Below are positions 32,906 through 41,566 of a DNA stretch of 64,000 bases, in pieces. The DNA lies in NCBI GenBank assembly GCA_964420065.1, contig CAYQQK010000004.1:62001-126000 (forward strand). Direction: 5' to 3'. Every line of letters starts with the position of its first letter. Positions within the stretch are counted from its first letter, which is position 1. The position numbers and the translations under genes were made by a program. Under the pieces are notes generated by a model, which had not been told where the DNA came from, did not search any database, and saw only the letters and a list, made by a program, of their open reading frames with translations. The stretch comes from CAYQQK01 sp964420065 (GTDB lineage: Bacteria; Bacillota; Dethiobacteria; DTU022).

Positions 32906-33496
32906 ATGAAACCGCGGCATTGGACGGGTGGGGTGCGCTGGGATCGGGCGCTGTCCATGGCCCGTCACCTGGTCTCCCTGATTGTACAGCCGGGGGAACA
33001 GGCCATCGATGCTACCTGTGGCAACGGTCATGATACCCTGTTTTTGGCTCGCCTGGTCGGGCCGTGCGGAAAAGTTTATGCTTTTGATATCCAACCGCAA
33101 GCGTTGGAACACACCGCCGCCATCTTGAAGGTGGCGGGGGTGTGCGAGCGTGTTGTACTCATAGCGCGGGGACATGAACACCTGGCGGGTCATGTCCAGG
33201 GTGAGATTGCCGCGGTCATGTTTAACCTGGGTTACTTGCCCGGCGGGAGCAAACGTACCGTGACCCGTGGTGAAACCACACTGTCGGGGTTGCGGGCAGC
33301 GCTGGCGCTGCTGCGTCCGGGGGGGGTGGTCACCGTGGTTGTATATACGGGTCACCGGGGCGGCACAACAGAAAAACGGGCCTTGCAAGTGTTTTCAAGG
33401 GGGTTGGAACAAAGGCGGTTTGCCTGCGCCTGGAATGTGTTGATCAATCAGGTTCACCACCCCCCCGAATTACTGACCATTCAGAAGTTGGGCTAG
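32906..33496 (+). CDS. mnmM: class I SAM-dependent methyltransferase of the YtqB/MnmM family
   Basis: A 196-residue protein with the SAM-binding motif AIDATCGNGHDTLFLARLVG and acidic FDIQPQALEHT. NLGYLPGGSKRTVTR is the diagnostic motif of the rRNA_methylase (PF06962) family. Its characterised members methylate the wobble-uridine modification of some tRNAs (mnm5s2U34). The name is by family resemblance. The ATG at 32906 follows GGGAGG at eleven bases; the frame is open further upstream but only over unconserved sequence that overlaps the previous gene. Confidence 0.85.
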   Translation: MKPRHWTGGVRWDRALSMARHLVSLIVQPGEQAIDATCGNGHDTLFLARLVGPCGKVYAFDIQPQALEHTAAILKVAGVCERVVLIARGHEHLAGHVQGEIAAVMFNLGYLPGGSKRTVTRGETTLSGLRAALALLRPGGVVTVVVYTGHRGGTTEKRALQVFSRGLEQRRFACAWNVLINQVHHPPELLTIQKLG

Positions 33497-33509
33497 GGAG
33501 GGCGACGGT

Positions 33510-34166
33510 ATGCTGCAGCGCACTGCCCCCAAATCGGTCATCAAAAGGCTGCCGGTCTACCTGCGTATTCTTGAGAACCTGGTTGATCGGGAGGTGCATA
33601 TTGTCTCTTCGCGGGAACTGAGCCACGAATCCGGGTTCACCGCGGAACAGATCCGTAAAGATCTGGCCTATTTTGGCGCTTTCGGCACAAGAGGCACCGG
33701 CTACAACGCCGAGTACCTGCGGAAAAAGATTTTAAAAATCATTGGGCTGGACCGGCGGACCGGTATTGTCATCATCGGGGCCGGGCACCTGGGATTGGCC
33801 CTGACCCGTTACAATCTCTCCAAAAATCCATATGTAAACATCCGTGGGCTTTTTGATTGCAACCCCCGGATCATCGGTCAAAAAATCGGCCGGCTCGAAG
33901 TCCTGGATTTCAGGGACGCCCCGATCATAATCCGGGACCATCAGGTCAAAGTGGCCGTATTGACGGTCCCGGCCGGCGCGGCACAGGAAGTGGTGGACGG
34001 AATTGTCCGCTGCGGGATCATTGCCATTTTGAATTTTGCCCCGGCCAAGTTGCGGGTGCCGGAGGGGGTCCATGTGCACAACGCCGACCTGACCATGGAA
34101 CTGCAAAGTTTGATTTACTACAGTACTGCCGCCGGTAACAAGACGGTCGGCACGCGGCGGGATTGA
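33510..34166 (+). CDS. rex: redox-sensing transcriptional repressor Rex
   Basis: A homodimeric repressor that leaves DNA when the NADH/NAD ratio rises and so controls fermentative and respiratory genes. The 218-residue protein has an N-terminal winged helix (SKRLPVYLR-like start, SHESGFTAEQIRKDLAYFGAFG) and a Rossmann domain (VIIGAGHLGLAL, FDCNPRIIGQKIG). C-terminal LQSLIYYST matches the dimer swap helix. It starts 13 bases after the methyltransferase gene, behind GGGAGGGCGACGG. Confidence 0.96.
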   Translation: MLQRTAPKSVIKRLPVYLRILENLVDREVHIVSSRELSHESGFTAEQIRKDLAYFGAFGTRGTGYNAEYLRKKILKIIGLDRRTGIVIIGAGHLGLALTRYNLSKNPYVNIRGLFDCNPRIIGQKIGRLEVLDFRDAPIIIRDHQVKVAVLTVPAGAAQEVVDGIVRCGIIAILNFAPAKLRVPEGVHVHNADLTMELQSLIYYSTAAGNKTVGTRRD

Positions 34167-34169
34167 AAA

Positions 34170-34200
34170 CCGGAACCGGGTTGATGATCAGAGGTTCCGG
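34170..34200 (+). terminator. weak terminator after rex
   Basis: CCGGAACC (34170-34177) pairs with GGTTCCGG (34193-34200), followed by ATTATTTTG. The stem is good but the T-run is interrupted. It separates rex from the promoter of the next operon. Confidence 0.55.
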
Positions 34201-34249
34201 ATTATTTTGTTGATCGGCCGAACCAGCAAAACACCATATTTTTGCTTTC

Positions 34250-34278
34250 TTGACAAGGTATTGGACGCTCTATATAAT
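34250..34278 (+). promoter_or_regulatory. consensus sigma-A promoter of the rpmF-plsX-fab operon
   Basis: TTGACA (34250-34255), 17 bases, TATAAT (34273-34278), 32 bases before the first gene. I see no FapR-type operator overlapping it. Confidence 0.88.
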
Positions 34279-34310
34279 TGGTGTAGTTTTTTTCGGGGGA
34301 GGAAAGCCAT

Positions 34311-34865
34311 TTGCGTTTGTCCCTGACCGCCATAAGAAAACAACGCGGCCGGGCGCTTCCCTGGAGCTACAAGGGGCCGGTTCCGGCTGGCTTCGGGATG
34401 GAAGCATCACCCGGGGATAGGCTGGAAGTGGAGCTGAAAGCATCGGCCTCCGGCGATAAGATATTGTTGCAGGGGACGATGCGCATCATGCTGACCGTGC
34501 CCTGCAGCCGTTGTCTGAAGCCTTTCCGGCAAAAGTTGCAGACGGATTTTAACGAATCTTTTGTTGTTCGCCCCGGAGAAGACCGGGGAAAAGATGCGTA
34601 TGTGCCGGCCGGCGAAGATACCGGCGAACTGGTTCTATCCAGGGACTACCTTTACCCGGAAGAATATTTACGCCAGCTTTTTTTGCTGACACAGGATTTA
34701 AAACCGCTCTGCCGGGTGGACTGCCCGGGAATCTGTCCCCGTTGTGGCGGCGATCATGCCGGCGAAGGATGCTGTTGCAAAGCGGACCTTGCGGGTGATC
34801 CCCGCCTGGGCAAGTTGAAAGATTTGTTATCCAGAAACAGTTCTGGTGAAGAGAGGAGGAGGTAG
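34311..34865 (+). CDS. yceD: YceD/DUF177 family protein
   Basis: A 184-residue protein related to YceD, usually encoded directly before rpmF and implicated in 23S rRNA or ribosome maturation. Family marks are CSRCLKPFRQKLQTDFNESF and, near the end, CRVDCPGICPRCGGDHAGEGC. The latter is a cysteine-rich stretch that may bind zinc. The start is a TTG behind GGGGAGGAAAGCC. It is the first gene of the operon. Confidence 0.88.
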   Translation: MRLSLTAIRKQRGRALPWSYKGPVPAGFGMEASPGDRLEVELKASASGDKILLQGTMRIMLTVPCSRCLKPFRQKLQTDFNESFVVRPGEDRGKDAYVPAGEDTGELVLSRDYLYPEEYLRQLFLLTQDLKPLCRVDCPGICPRCGGDHAGEGCCCKADLAGDPRLGKLKDLLSRNSSGEERRR

Positions 34866-34867
34866 AG

Positions 34868-35044
34868 GTGGCGGTTCCGAAACGCAGAACTTCAAGGGCC
34901 CGCCGTGACAGGAGGCGTGCTCATTGGAAGATCGATACACCCCATCTGGCGCCGTGTCCCCAGTGCCATGAACTTAAACCCGCTCACCGGGTTTGCCTGC
35001 ACTGCGGTTATTATAAAAACCGGGAAGTCATCGCAGTGGAGTAA
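34868..35044 (+). CDS. rpmF: ribosomal protein bL32
   Basis: A 58-residue large-subunit ribosomal protein. It reads MAVPKRRTSRARRDRRRAHW from a GTG start, followed by a zinc ribbon CPQC ... CLHC (cysteines near 30, 33, 43, 46) and the C-terminal GYYKNREVIAVE. The start is three bases after the yceD stop, behind GAGGAGGTAGAG. The yceD-rpmF-plsX order is common in Firmicutes and many other bacteria. Confidence 0.97.
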   Translation: MAVPKRRTSRARRDRRRAHWKIDTPHLAPCPQCHELKPAHRVCLHCGYYKNREVIAVE

Positions 35045-35063
35045 ATAAACCCGGCCGGAAGAG

Positions 35064-35095
35064 CGCCCTTTCAAGACAAAGGCCTTGAAAGGGCG
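35064..35095 (+). other. hairpin between rpmF and plsX
   Basis: CGCCCTTTCAAG (35064-35075) and CTTGAAAGGGCG (35084-35095) form a perfect 12-base-pair stem with an eight-base loop. The sequence after it (TTCATATTC) is not a proper T-run. It could attenuate or process the transcript so that L32 and lipid enzymes are made in different amounts. Confidence 0.65.
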
Positions 35096-35144
35096 TTCAT
35101 ATTCACCGGAAATAATAAACCGGGGTAAAGGGTGGAGAAAGTAA

Positions 35145-36182
35145 ATGGCTGTAATCCGGGTTGCGGTTGACGTGATGGGAGGCGATCACGCACCGGAAGA
35201 AATTGTGAAGGGCGCCCTGGCGGCGGTGTGCGCCCGGGAGGAGTTGCAGGTACTCCTGGTTGGTCGGGAAGAATCCGTACATGAGCTTCTGCAGCACGAA
35301 ACGTACCCTGCCGAGCGGGTGGAAGTGATCCCGGCCGCCGAGGTAATCGCCTCCGATGACGATCCGGGCCTGGCCATCCGCCGTAAAAAAAATTCTTCGA
35401 TGGTGGTTGCTCTCGAATTGGTGCGCAGCGGTCGGGCCGAGGCGGCCGTTAGTGCCGGAAACACGGGGGCGTTGATGGCGGGCGGAGTTTTATTCCTGGG
35501 CCGCCTCCCGGGAATCGGTCGCCCGGCGCTTTTGATCCTGGTGCCCAGTTATACCGGGCAACCGGTGCTTCTGCTTGACGTGGGAGCGAATATGGATGCC
35601 CGGCCGCAGCAGTTGCTACAATATGCTTTCATGGGGCAGATCTATGCCCGGGAGGTCCTCGGACTGGACAAACCGCGGGTGGCCTTGCTCAACATCGGAA
35701 CGGAACAAAATAAAGGCAACCAGCAGGTCAGGCAGGCCCACGATCTATTTCGCAAATACGTGGCCGGCTTTTCCGGCAATATTGAAGGAACTGATCTTTT
35801 CTTTCATGCCGCCGATGTGGTTGTATGTGATGGTTTCGTCGGGAATGTCCTTTTAAAAATTACGGAAGGGCTGTCCCGGTGTATTTTTGAGATCCTGCGC
35901 GAGGAGGCTTTTTCCGGGCCACGTTTGCGTCTGGGGGCAGCCCTGTTCCGGCCGGCTTTACACCGGTTGCGCAGCCGGATGGATGCAGCCGAGTACGGCG
36001 GCGCTATTCTGGCGGGTCTTCAGGGTGCATGCATCAAGTGTCACGGTTCTTCCCGGGCCAGGGCGATCGAGCAGGCCTTGCTGCGGCAGGCCTTGCCCAT
36101 GGTGCGCTGCAACCTGCAGGCGCTGTTCAGCGCGGCGGCAAATAGTACAACAATGCCGGAAGAGGCAAGCAATGACGTGTAA
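35145..36182 (+). CDS. plsX: phosphate acyltransferase PlsX
   Basis: Converts acyl-ACP to acyl phosphate, the first step of phospholipid assembly in Gram-positive bacteria. The 345-residue protein starts MAVIRVAVDVMGGDHAPEEIVKG and contains NTGALMAGG, LLDVGANMDARPQQLLQYA and LLNIGTEQNKGN. CDGFVGNVLLKITEG lies near residue 228. GGGTGGAGAAAG precedes the ATG. Its end overlaps fabH by 11 bases. Confidence 0.96.
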   Translation: MAVIRVAVDVMGGDHAPEEIVKGALAAVCAREELQVLLVGREESVHELLQHETYPAERVEVIPAAEVIASDDDPGLAIRRKKNSSMVVALELVRSGRAEAAVSAGNTGALMAGGVLFLGRLPGIGRPALLILVPSYTGQPVLLLDVGANMDARPQQLLQYAFMGQIYAREVLGLDKPRVALLNIGTEQNKGNQQVRQAHDLFRKYVAGFSGNIEGTDLFFHAADVVVCDGFVGNVLLKITEGLSRCIFEILREEAFSGPRLRLGAALFRPALHRLRSRMDAAEYGGAILAGLQGACIKCHGSSRARAIEQALLRQALPMVRCNLQALFSAAANSTTMPEEASNDV

Positions 36183-37164
36183 CCAGACGGGAGCCATGAT
36201 CACCGCAACCGGCGCCGCCCTACCCGAAACGGTGATTACCAATCGGGATCTGGAACAGATGGTGGATACCAGTGATGAGTGGATTGTTACCCGAACCGGG
36301 ATCCGCGAACGGCGTAAACTGGAGGAGGGACGGGCCAATTCGGATCTGAGCCTTATTGCGGCGAGGCAAGCCCTGGAACGGGCCGGGCTGAAACCGTCAG
36401 ATCTTGACCTGATCGTGGTGGCCACGGTGACCCCGGATTACCTTTTCCCTTCAGTATCTTGCCTGGTCCAGGGGGCCCTGGGGGCGCACCGGGCGGCGGC
36501 GTTCGATCTTTCGGCCGGATGTACCGGTTTTGTTTATGCCCTTTCCGTGGCGGACCAGTTCATCCGGGCGGGTGTTTACCGCAATGTGCTCGTGATCGGG
36601 GCGGATATCCTTTCCCGCTTTACCGATTGGGAGGATCGCGGAACCTGCGTCCTTTTTGGGGACGGGGCGGGGGCGGTGTTGCTGCAACCGGCTCTACCCG
36701 GTCGGGGCGTTCTCACCTGTAGTCTCGGGGCCGATGGCGGTCGGGGTGGTCTGCTTATTCTCCCCGGCGGGGGGAGCGCCAATCCGGCTTCTCCCGGAAC
36801 CCTGATGAACCGGATGCACTATATCAAGATGAATGGAAACGAGATCTTCAAGTTTGCCGTGCGGGTTGTAGAAGAAACCACTTTGAGTCTGCTCGAACAG
36901 GCCGGGCGGCGGGCAGATCAGCTCGATTTTCTTTTTCTGCATCAGGCCAACCGGCGTATTATTGATCTGGCCCGGAAACGGCTGCAGCTCAGTCCCGACC
37001 AGGTTCCGGTGAACATCGATCGTTACGGAAACATGTCTTCGGCCACGATCCCGGTAGCCCTGCACGAAGAAGCCGTGGCGGGGCGCCTGCGGGAAGGGGC
37101 TCTGACAGCCATGGTTGCCTTCGGGTCCGGCCTGACCTGGGGCGGGATTTTGACGATCTGGTAG
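36172..37164 (+). CDS. fabH: beta-ketoacyl-ACP synthase III
   Basis: Starts fatty-acid synthesis by condensing an acyl-CoA with malonyl-ACP. The 330-residue enzyme has the Cys-His-Asn triad: FDLSAGCTGFVYAL, FLHQANRRI and YGNMSSATIP, plus DTSDEWIVTRTGIRERR near the start. I chose the ATG at 36172, inside the end of plsX, since it gives the usual length; a second in-frame ATG at 36196 would drop eight residues. Confidence 0.95.
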   Translation: MTCNQTGAMITATGAALPETVITNRDLEQMVDTSDEWIVTRTGIRERRKLEEGRANSDLSLIAARQALERAGLKPSDLDLIVVATVTPDYLFPSVSCLVQGALGAHRAAAFDLSAGCTGFVYALSVADQFIRAGVYRNVLVIGADILSRFTDWEDRGTCVLFGDGAGAVLLQPALPGRGVLTCSLGADGGRGGLLILPGGGSANPASPGTLMNRMHYIKMNGNEIFKFAVRVVEETTLSLLEQAGRRADQLDFLFLHQANRRIIDLARKRLQLSPDQVPVNIDRYGNMSSATIPVALHEEAVAGRLREGALTAMVAFGSGLTWGGILTIW

Positions 37165-37187
37165 TCTGGCAGGAGGTGTCCGAGGCG

Positions 37188-38117
37188 GTGGTCAAAACAG
37201 CGTTCATTTTTCCCGGCCAGGGGGCCCAGTACCCCGGTATGGGCTGGGATCTTTACATCGCTTATCCCGAGGCGCGCGACGTGTTTGAACGTGCCGCTGC
37301 GGTCCTGGGACGTCATTTATTGAAAGTCATTTTTAGGGGGCCGGAAGAAGAACTGCAGAAAACGGAGTACACTCAGCCCGCCCTACTTACGGTGAGCACG
37401 GCCGTCCATGCGGTTTTGCGCTCCCGGTGGCGCTGCCCGGACGGTGTGGCCGGATTGAGCCTGGGGGAATATACCGCCCTGGTGGCGGCGGGCTCGCTTT
37501 CCTTTGAAGAAGCCCTGGTTTTGGTCCAGAAACGTGCTTGTTTTATGCAGGGGACAATTCCGGCGGGGGTGGGGACCATGGCCGCGGTCATCGGTCTCTC
37601 ACGGGAGGAAACGGTCCGTGTTTGCCGGGAAGTTTCAGGCGGTGGGGTTGTCGCACCGGCCAATTTTAATTGTCCCGGTCAGGTGGTCATCTCCGGGGAG
37701 GCAGAAACGGTGCGGCGTGCCGGCGGGCTGGCCGTTCAGGCCGGGGCGAGGAAAGTGATTCCGCTCAAAGTCAGTGCTCCCTTTCACACGTCCCTGCTCG
37801 CACCGGTGGAAGAACTCCTGGCCCGGGAGCTACGGGCGGTAACCGTGGGCAAACCGGAAGTGCCGGTGGTTTTCAACGTCTCGGCCGGTTTCCTGGAGGA
37901 TCCCATCAAGATCCGGGAAGCGCTGGTGAAACAAATTACCCATCCCGTCCTTTGGGAAGACTCGATCGGAGCAATGGTCCGGGAGGGATACGAATACTTC
38001 CTGGAACTGGGCCCGGGGAGGGTTTTGACCGGTTTTATGAAACGCATTGCCCCCTGGGTTCGCGCGGTGGCGGTGGGTAACCAGTCCTCCCTGGAAAAAG
38101 TTTTAATGGAACCGTAA
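37188..38117 (+). CDS. fabD: malonyl-CoA:ACP transacylase
   Basis: Loads malonyl groups onto ACP. The product (309 residues from the GTG at 37188) shows AFIFPGQGAQYPGMG, the nucleophile motif GLSLGEYTAL, the arginine region QKRACFMQ and the histidine in APFHTSLL. AGGAGG stands eleven bases before the chosen GTG; a GTG at 37176 overlaps that site and is less likely. Confidence 0.95.
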   Translation: MVKTAFIFPGQGAQYPGMGWDLYIAYPEARDVFERAAAVLGRHLLKVIFRGPEEELQKTEYTQPALLTVSTAVHAVLRSRWRCPDGVAGLSLGEYTALVAAGSLSFEEALVLVQKRACFMQGTIPAGVGTMAAVIGLSREETVRVCREVSGGGVVAPANFNCPGQVVISGEAETVRRAGGLAVQAGARKVIPLKVSAPFHTSLLAPVEELLARELRAVTVGKPEVPVVFNVSAGFLEDPIKIREALVKQITHPVLWEDSIGAMVREGYEYFLELGPGRVLTGFMKRIAPWVRAVAVGNQSSLEKVLMEP

Positions 38118-38129
38118 GGGGGTGGGACG

Positions 38130-38873
38130 ATGCAGCTTGAAGGGAAGGTAGCGGTAGTGACCGGCGGTTCGCGGGGGATCGGGCGGGCGACGGTGTTGGC
38201 GCTGGCCCGGGAGGGGGCTGCCGTCGTGATCAATTATACCCGCCAAGCGGATGCGGCCCGGGCGGTGCTGGCCGAAGTTGAAGCCGCCGGAGCCCGGGGC
38301 ATGGTGCAAAAAGCCGACGTTACCGATCACGCCGCCTGCGAGACGTTGATCGCGGCCGCTCTTGATCGTTACCAAAGAATTGATATACTGATTAACAATG
38401 CCGGTATAACCAGGGACAACTTGCTTGTGCGCATGAAGGCGAGCCAGTGGCAGGACGTTATCGCAACCAATCTTACCGGCGTTTATCACTGTACCCGGGC
38501 GGCGCTGCGCCCCCTGCTGAAACAAAAACAGGGCGGGTGTATCGTCAATGTGGCTTCGGTGGCCGGCATCTATGGCAACAGTGGCCAGTGCAATTACGCT
38601 GCGGCAAAGGGGGGTGTGATCGCCTTCACGCGTTCCCTGGCCAAGGAGCTGGGTTCGCGGGGGATCACCGTGAATGCCGTCGCTCCCGGGCTAATTGAAA
38701 CGGATATGTCCACCGGATTACCGGAACGCTACCGGCAGGAGGTTCGGGACCGGATTGCCCTGGGCCGATTTGGAAAACCGGAAGAGGTTGCCGGAGCGAT
38801 CCTTTTTCTGGTAACCGGGGGCACCTATATTACCGGCCATGTGATAGCCGTTGATGGCGGTATCGCGATCTGA
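38130..38873 (+). CDS. fabG: 3-oxoacyl-ACP reductase
   Basis: NADPH-dependent reduction of 3-oxoacyl-ACP. A 247-residue short-chain dehydrogenase with VTGGSRGIGRATVLAL, NNAGITRDNLLVRM, the catalytic VASVAGIYGNSGQCNYAAAKGG (Ser-Tyr-Lys) and PGLIETDMS. It starts 12 bases after fabD behind AAGGGGGTGGGACG. Confidence 0.96.
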   Translation: MQLEGKVAVVTGGSRGIGRATVLALAREGAAVVINYTRQADAARAVLAEVEAAGARGMVQKADVTDHAACETLIAAALDRYQRIDILINNAGITRDNLLVRMKASQWQDVIATNLTGVYHCTRAALRPLLKQKQGGCIVNVASVAGIYGNSGQCNYAAAKGGVIAFTRSLAKELGSRGITVNAVAPGLIETDMSTGLPERYRQEVRDRIALGRFGKPEEVAGAILFLVTGGTYITGHVIAVDGGIAI

Positions 38874-38915
38874 TCGTACGCGCCGGTCATGAGGACGAAA
38901 GGAGGTGCAGAAGCG

Positions 38916-39143
38916 ATGAGTATTTCGGAAAAGGTAAAACAGATCGTGGCCGATCAGTTGGAATTGGATGTCGAAAGTCTCTCTTTGGAAACGACTTTTG
39001 AAGAAATTGATGCCGATTCTCTCGACATCGTCGAACTGGTCATGGCCCTGGAGGAGGAATTTGAACTGGAGATCTCCGATGACGAAATTGAAAACATCGG
39101 CTCCGTTGGGGATATAATCAAGCACATCGAGGCAAAGGCTTAA
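38916..39143 (+). CDS. acpP: acyl carrier protein
   Basis: A 75-residue acidic carrier protein. DADSLDIVELVMALEEEF contains the serine that receives 4'-phosphopantetheine, and the four-helix pattern is standard. AAAGGAGGTGC precedes the ATG, one of the strongest ribosome-binding sites in the operon, as expected for an abundant protein. Confidence 0.97.
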   Translation: MSISEKVKQIVADQLELDVESLSLETTFEEIDADSLDIVELVMALEEEFELEISDDEIENIGSVGDIIKHIEAKA

Positions 39144-39160
39144 ATGATTGAGGTGAAAAG

Positions 39161-40423
39161 GTGGACGTACGGGTGGTGGTGACCGGACTGGGGCTGGTCA
39201 CCCCCGTCGGAATCGGTAAAAAACCCTTTTGGGACAGCCTGGCGGCGGGGAAAAGCGGCATTACCCGGGTGACCAGTTTCGATGTCAGCCGTTATTCATG
39301 CCAGATCGCTGGCGAGATCACCGGTTTTACTCCGGCGGATTATTTTGAAAAACGGGAAGCAAAAAAAATGGATCGTTTCACCCAGTTTGCCGTTGCGGCA
39401 GCGATCATGGCCTGGGATGATGCCGGCCTGGGGCGTGCAGGGGTTAACCGTGATGAAGTGGGGGTGCTGGTTGCTTCCGGGATTGGCGGTATTCAGACCA
39501 TGGAGCAACAGTACCGGTTACTTCTGGAAAAAGGTCCCCGGCGGGTCAGCCCCTTTTTCGTACCGATGCTTATCGCCAACATGGCTTCCGGTTACATTTC
39601 GATCTTGCTCGGGCTGCGGGGGCCCAATTGCACCGTCGTTACCGCCTGTGCCGCGTCCAGCCATGCTCTGGGTGAAGCTTACCGGATGATTCAGCGCGGT
39701 GATGCCCGGGCCATGGTTGCCGGGGGAGCGGAGGCCGCCGTTTCACACCTTGCTTTTGCCGGGTTCTGCTCGGCCCGGGCTCTTTCGACCCGGAACGATG
39801 CGCCGGAGAAAGCCTCCCGGCCTTTTGACGCCCAAAGGGACGGCTTTGTCATGGGCGAGGGTGCCGGGGTGGTCATCCTGGAGCGGCTCGATCACGCTCT
39901 GGAACGGGGGGCGCATATTTATGGCGAGATCGTCGGTTACGGACTTTCCGGAGACGGTTACCATGTCACCGCACCGGATCCGGACGGGCACGGGGCGATG
40001 CTGAGCATGCAACGAGCTCTGTACAGCGCCGGGGTGGAGCCGGAAGCGGTGGATTACATCAACACTCACGGCACCTCAACGACGCACAACGATCGTATTG
40101 AAACGATGGCGATCAAAAATATTTTTGGCGCTCATGCCGGCAGGCTGTTGGTTAATTCAACCAAATCGATGACCGGCCACCTGCTTGGTGCCGCGGGTGC
40201 GGTGGAGGTATCGGCTATTTTACTGCAAATGCAACATGACCTCGTTCACCCCACGATCAACTATGATTATCCCGATCCGGAATGCGATCTGGATTACGTA
40301 CCGAATACGGCCCGCCCGCACCGGATTGACCTGGCCCTGTCCAATTCGTTCGGTTTCGGTGGAACCAATGCTTCTTTATTGATCAGGCGTTTCCACCGGG
40401 AACCCGTTCAGGGGCGACTTTAA
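39161..40423 (+). CDS. fabF: beta-ketoacyl-ACP synthase II
   Basis: An elongating condensing enzyme. The 420-residue protein has the Cys-His-His set: TACAASSHALG, NTHGTSTTHND and KSMTGHLLGAAGA, plus the N-terminal VVVTGLGLVTPVG. It starts at a GTG. No enoyl-ACP reductase (fabK, fabI) is encoded in this cluster, so that step must be encoded elsewhere. Confidence 0.96.
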   Translation: MDVRVVVTGLGLVTPVGIGKKPFWDSLAAGKSGITRVTSFDVSRYSCQIAGEITGFTPADYFEKREAKKMDRFTQFAVAAAIMAWDDAGLGRAGVNRDEVGVLVASGIGGIQTMEQQYRLLLEKGPRRVSPFFVPMLIANMASGYISILLGLRGPNCTVVTACAASSHALGEAYRMIQRGDARAMVAGGAEAAVSHLAFAGFCSARALSTRNDAPEKASRPFDAQRDGFVMGEGAGVVILERLDHALERGAHIYGEIVGYGLSGDGYHVTAPDPDGHGAMLSMQRALYSAGVEPEAVDYINTHGTSTTHNDRIETMAIKNIFGAHAGRLLVNSTKSMTGHLLGAAGAVEVSAILLQMQHDLVHPTINYDYPDPECDLDYVPNTARPHRIDLALSNSFGFGGTNASLLIRRFHREPVQGRL

Positions 40424-40427
40424 CACC

Positions 40428-41138
40428 ATGTGGCCGGATCGGGTCAAACAACTGCTGGCGCGTTGCCGGTGGCCGGTGAAAAATTACGGCCTTTACGAAA
40501 GGGCCCTGACCCATTCTTCCTTTGCCCACGAACAAAGCCGTCCCACCGGGCACAACGAACGGTTGGAATTTTTGGGTGATGCGGTGCTGGAATTGATTGT
40601 CAGCGCCTACCTTTATCACACCTACCCGAACCTGCCCGAGGGGAAATTAACCCGGTTCCGCGCCGCTCTGGTTTGTGAGGCCTCCCTGGCCAGGCTGGCC
40701 GGCTGCCTTGACCTGGGGGAATACCTGCGCCTGGGCAAGGGCGAAGCCGGGGGAGGCGGTTCCAGGCGGCCCTCGCTCCTGGCCGATGCTGTCGAAGCGT
40801 TGATCGGCGCTCTTTACCTTGACCTGGGTCTTGGGCATACCGCTGCGCTCGTCCTGGAGCTATACCGGCCGGTTTTGCAGGAGCTGGAAGCCGGGGAACT
40901 CCGCCGCGATTACAAAACGTTGATGCAGGAATACGCGCAGTCATACCTGGGATTGACCCCGGAATACCGTATTACTTCCGAAAACGGGCCCGACCACGAC
41001 AAAACATTTGAAGCGGAGATCGTCTTTCAGGGCATTCCGGCCGGTAAAGGTGCCGGGCGTAGCAAGAAAGAGGCGGAACAGGCCGCCGCCCGGGAAGCGT
41101 GGTTGGAGCGGGCTGAAAAGGGTACCTCCGTGGAATAA
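40428..41138 (+). CDS. rnc: ribonuclease III
   Basis: Cleaves double-stranded RNA in rRNA and mRNA processing. The 236-residue protein has the signature NERLEFLGDAVLELIVSAYL, the second acidic site LADAVEALIGALYLDLG and a C-terminal dsRNA-binding domain (DYKTLMQEYAQ ... GRSKKEAEQAAAREAW). It starts four bases after fabF and is coupled to the fab genes, as in many Firmicutes. Confidence 0.96.
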   Translation: MWPDRVKQLLARCRWPVKNYGLYERALTHSSFAHEQSRPTGHNERLEFLGDAVLELIVSAYLYHTYPNLPEGKLTRFRAALVCEASLARLAGCLDLGEYLRLGKGEAGGGGSRRPSLLADAVEALIGALYLDLGLGHTAALVLELYRPVLQELEAGELRRDYKTLMQEYAQSYLGLTPEYRITSENGPDHDKTFEAEIVFQGIPAGKGAGRSKKEAEQAAAREAWLERAEKGTSVE

Positions 41139-41268
41139 CGCTGTGCCGGCAATAATAACTGGAGGAAATGGAAGGCTTACAATATTCGATCCGGAATAGT
41201 ATCAAACAGGCAGGCTCGGATAGGATATTTGGATTTTTACTCTTCCTGGAGATGGGGTCATTGATCAT

Positions 41269-41529
41269 ATGGAAATGTTAAAAGTATCGGCATGCTCCAA
41301 CCCAAAGGCGGTAGCCGGTGCCATGGCTGCGGCAATCCGTCAATACGGATCGGCCCAGTTGCAGGCTGTCGGTGCAGGAGCGGTCAATCAGACCGTCAAA
41401 GCCATTGCCATTGCGCGCGGTTATGTTGCTCCCAACGGCTACAATCTTGTCTTTGTTCCGACGTTCGTTGAAATTGATATCGGGCTGGAAGGCCGGACGG
41501 CGATCAGGTTCGCCGTCTGTTCCAGATGA
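41269..41529 (+). CDS. spoVS: stage V sporulation protein S
   Basis: An 86-residue Alba-like protein. MEMLKVSACSNPKAVAGAMA, LQAVGAGAVNQTVKAIAIARGYVAPNGYNL and VEIDIGLEGRTAIRF follow the SpoVS consensus throughout. It influences septation and spore coat or cortex formation in Bacillus. It lies between rnc and smc with 130 bases upstream, so it may have its own promoter; an AGGATA-type element near 41219 is the best sigma-H-like candidate but is not convincing. Confidence 0.93.
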   Translation: MEMLKVSACSNPKAVAGAMAAAIRQYGSAQLQAVGAGAVNQTVKAIAIARGYVAPNGYNLVFVPTFVEIDIGLEGRTAIRFAVCSR

Positions 41530-41566
41530 AGCCGGACGGTCATATTTGCGGCCACAGGAGTAAAAA

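Noticed and set aside
41200..41268. Sigma-H promoter for spoVS.
   Set aside because: An ATAGGATAT-like -35 is present at 41219-41227, but no GAAT-type -10 follows at the right distance.
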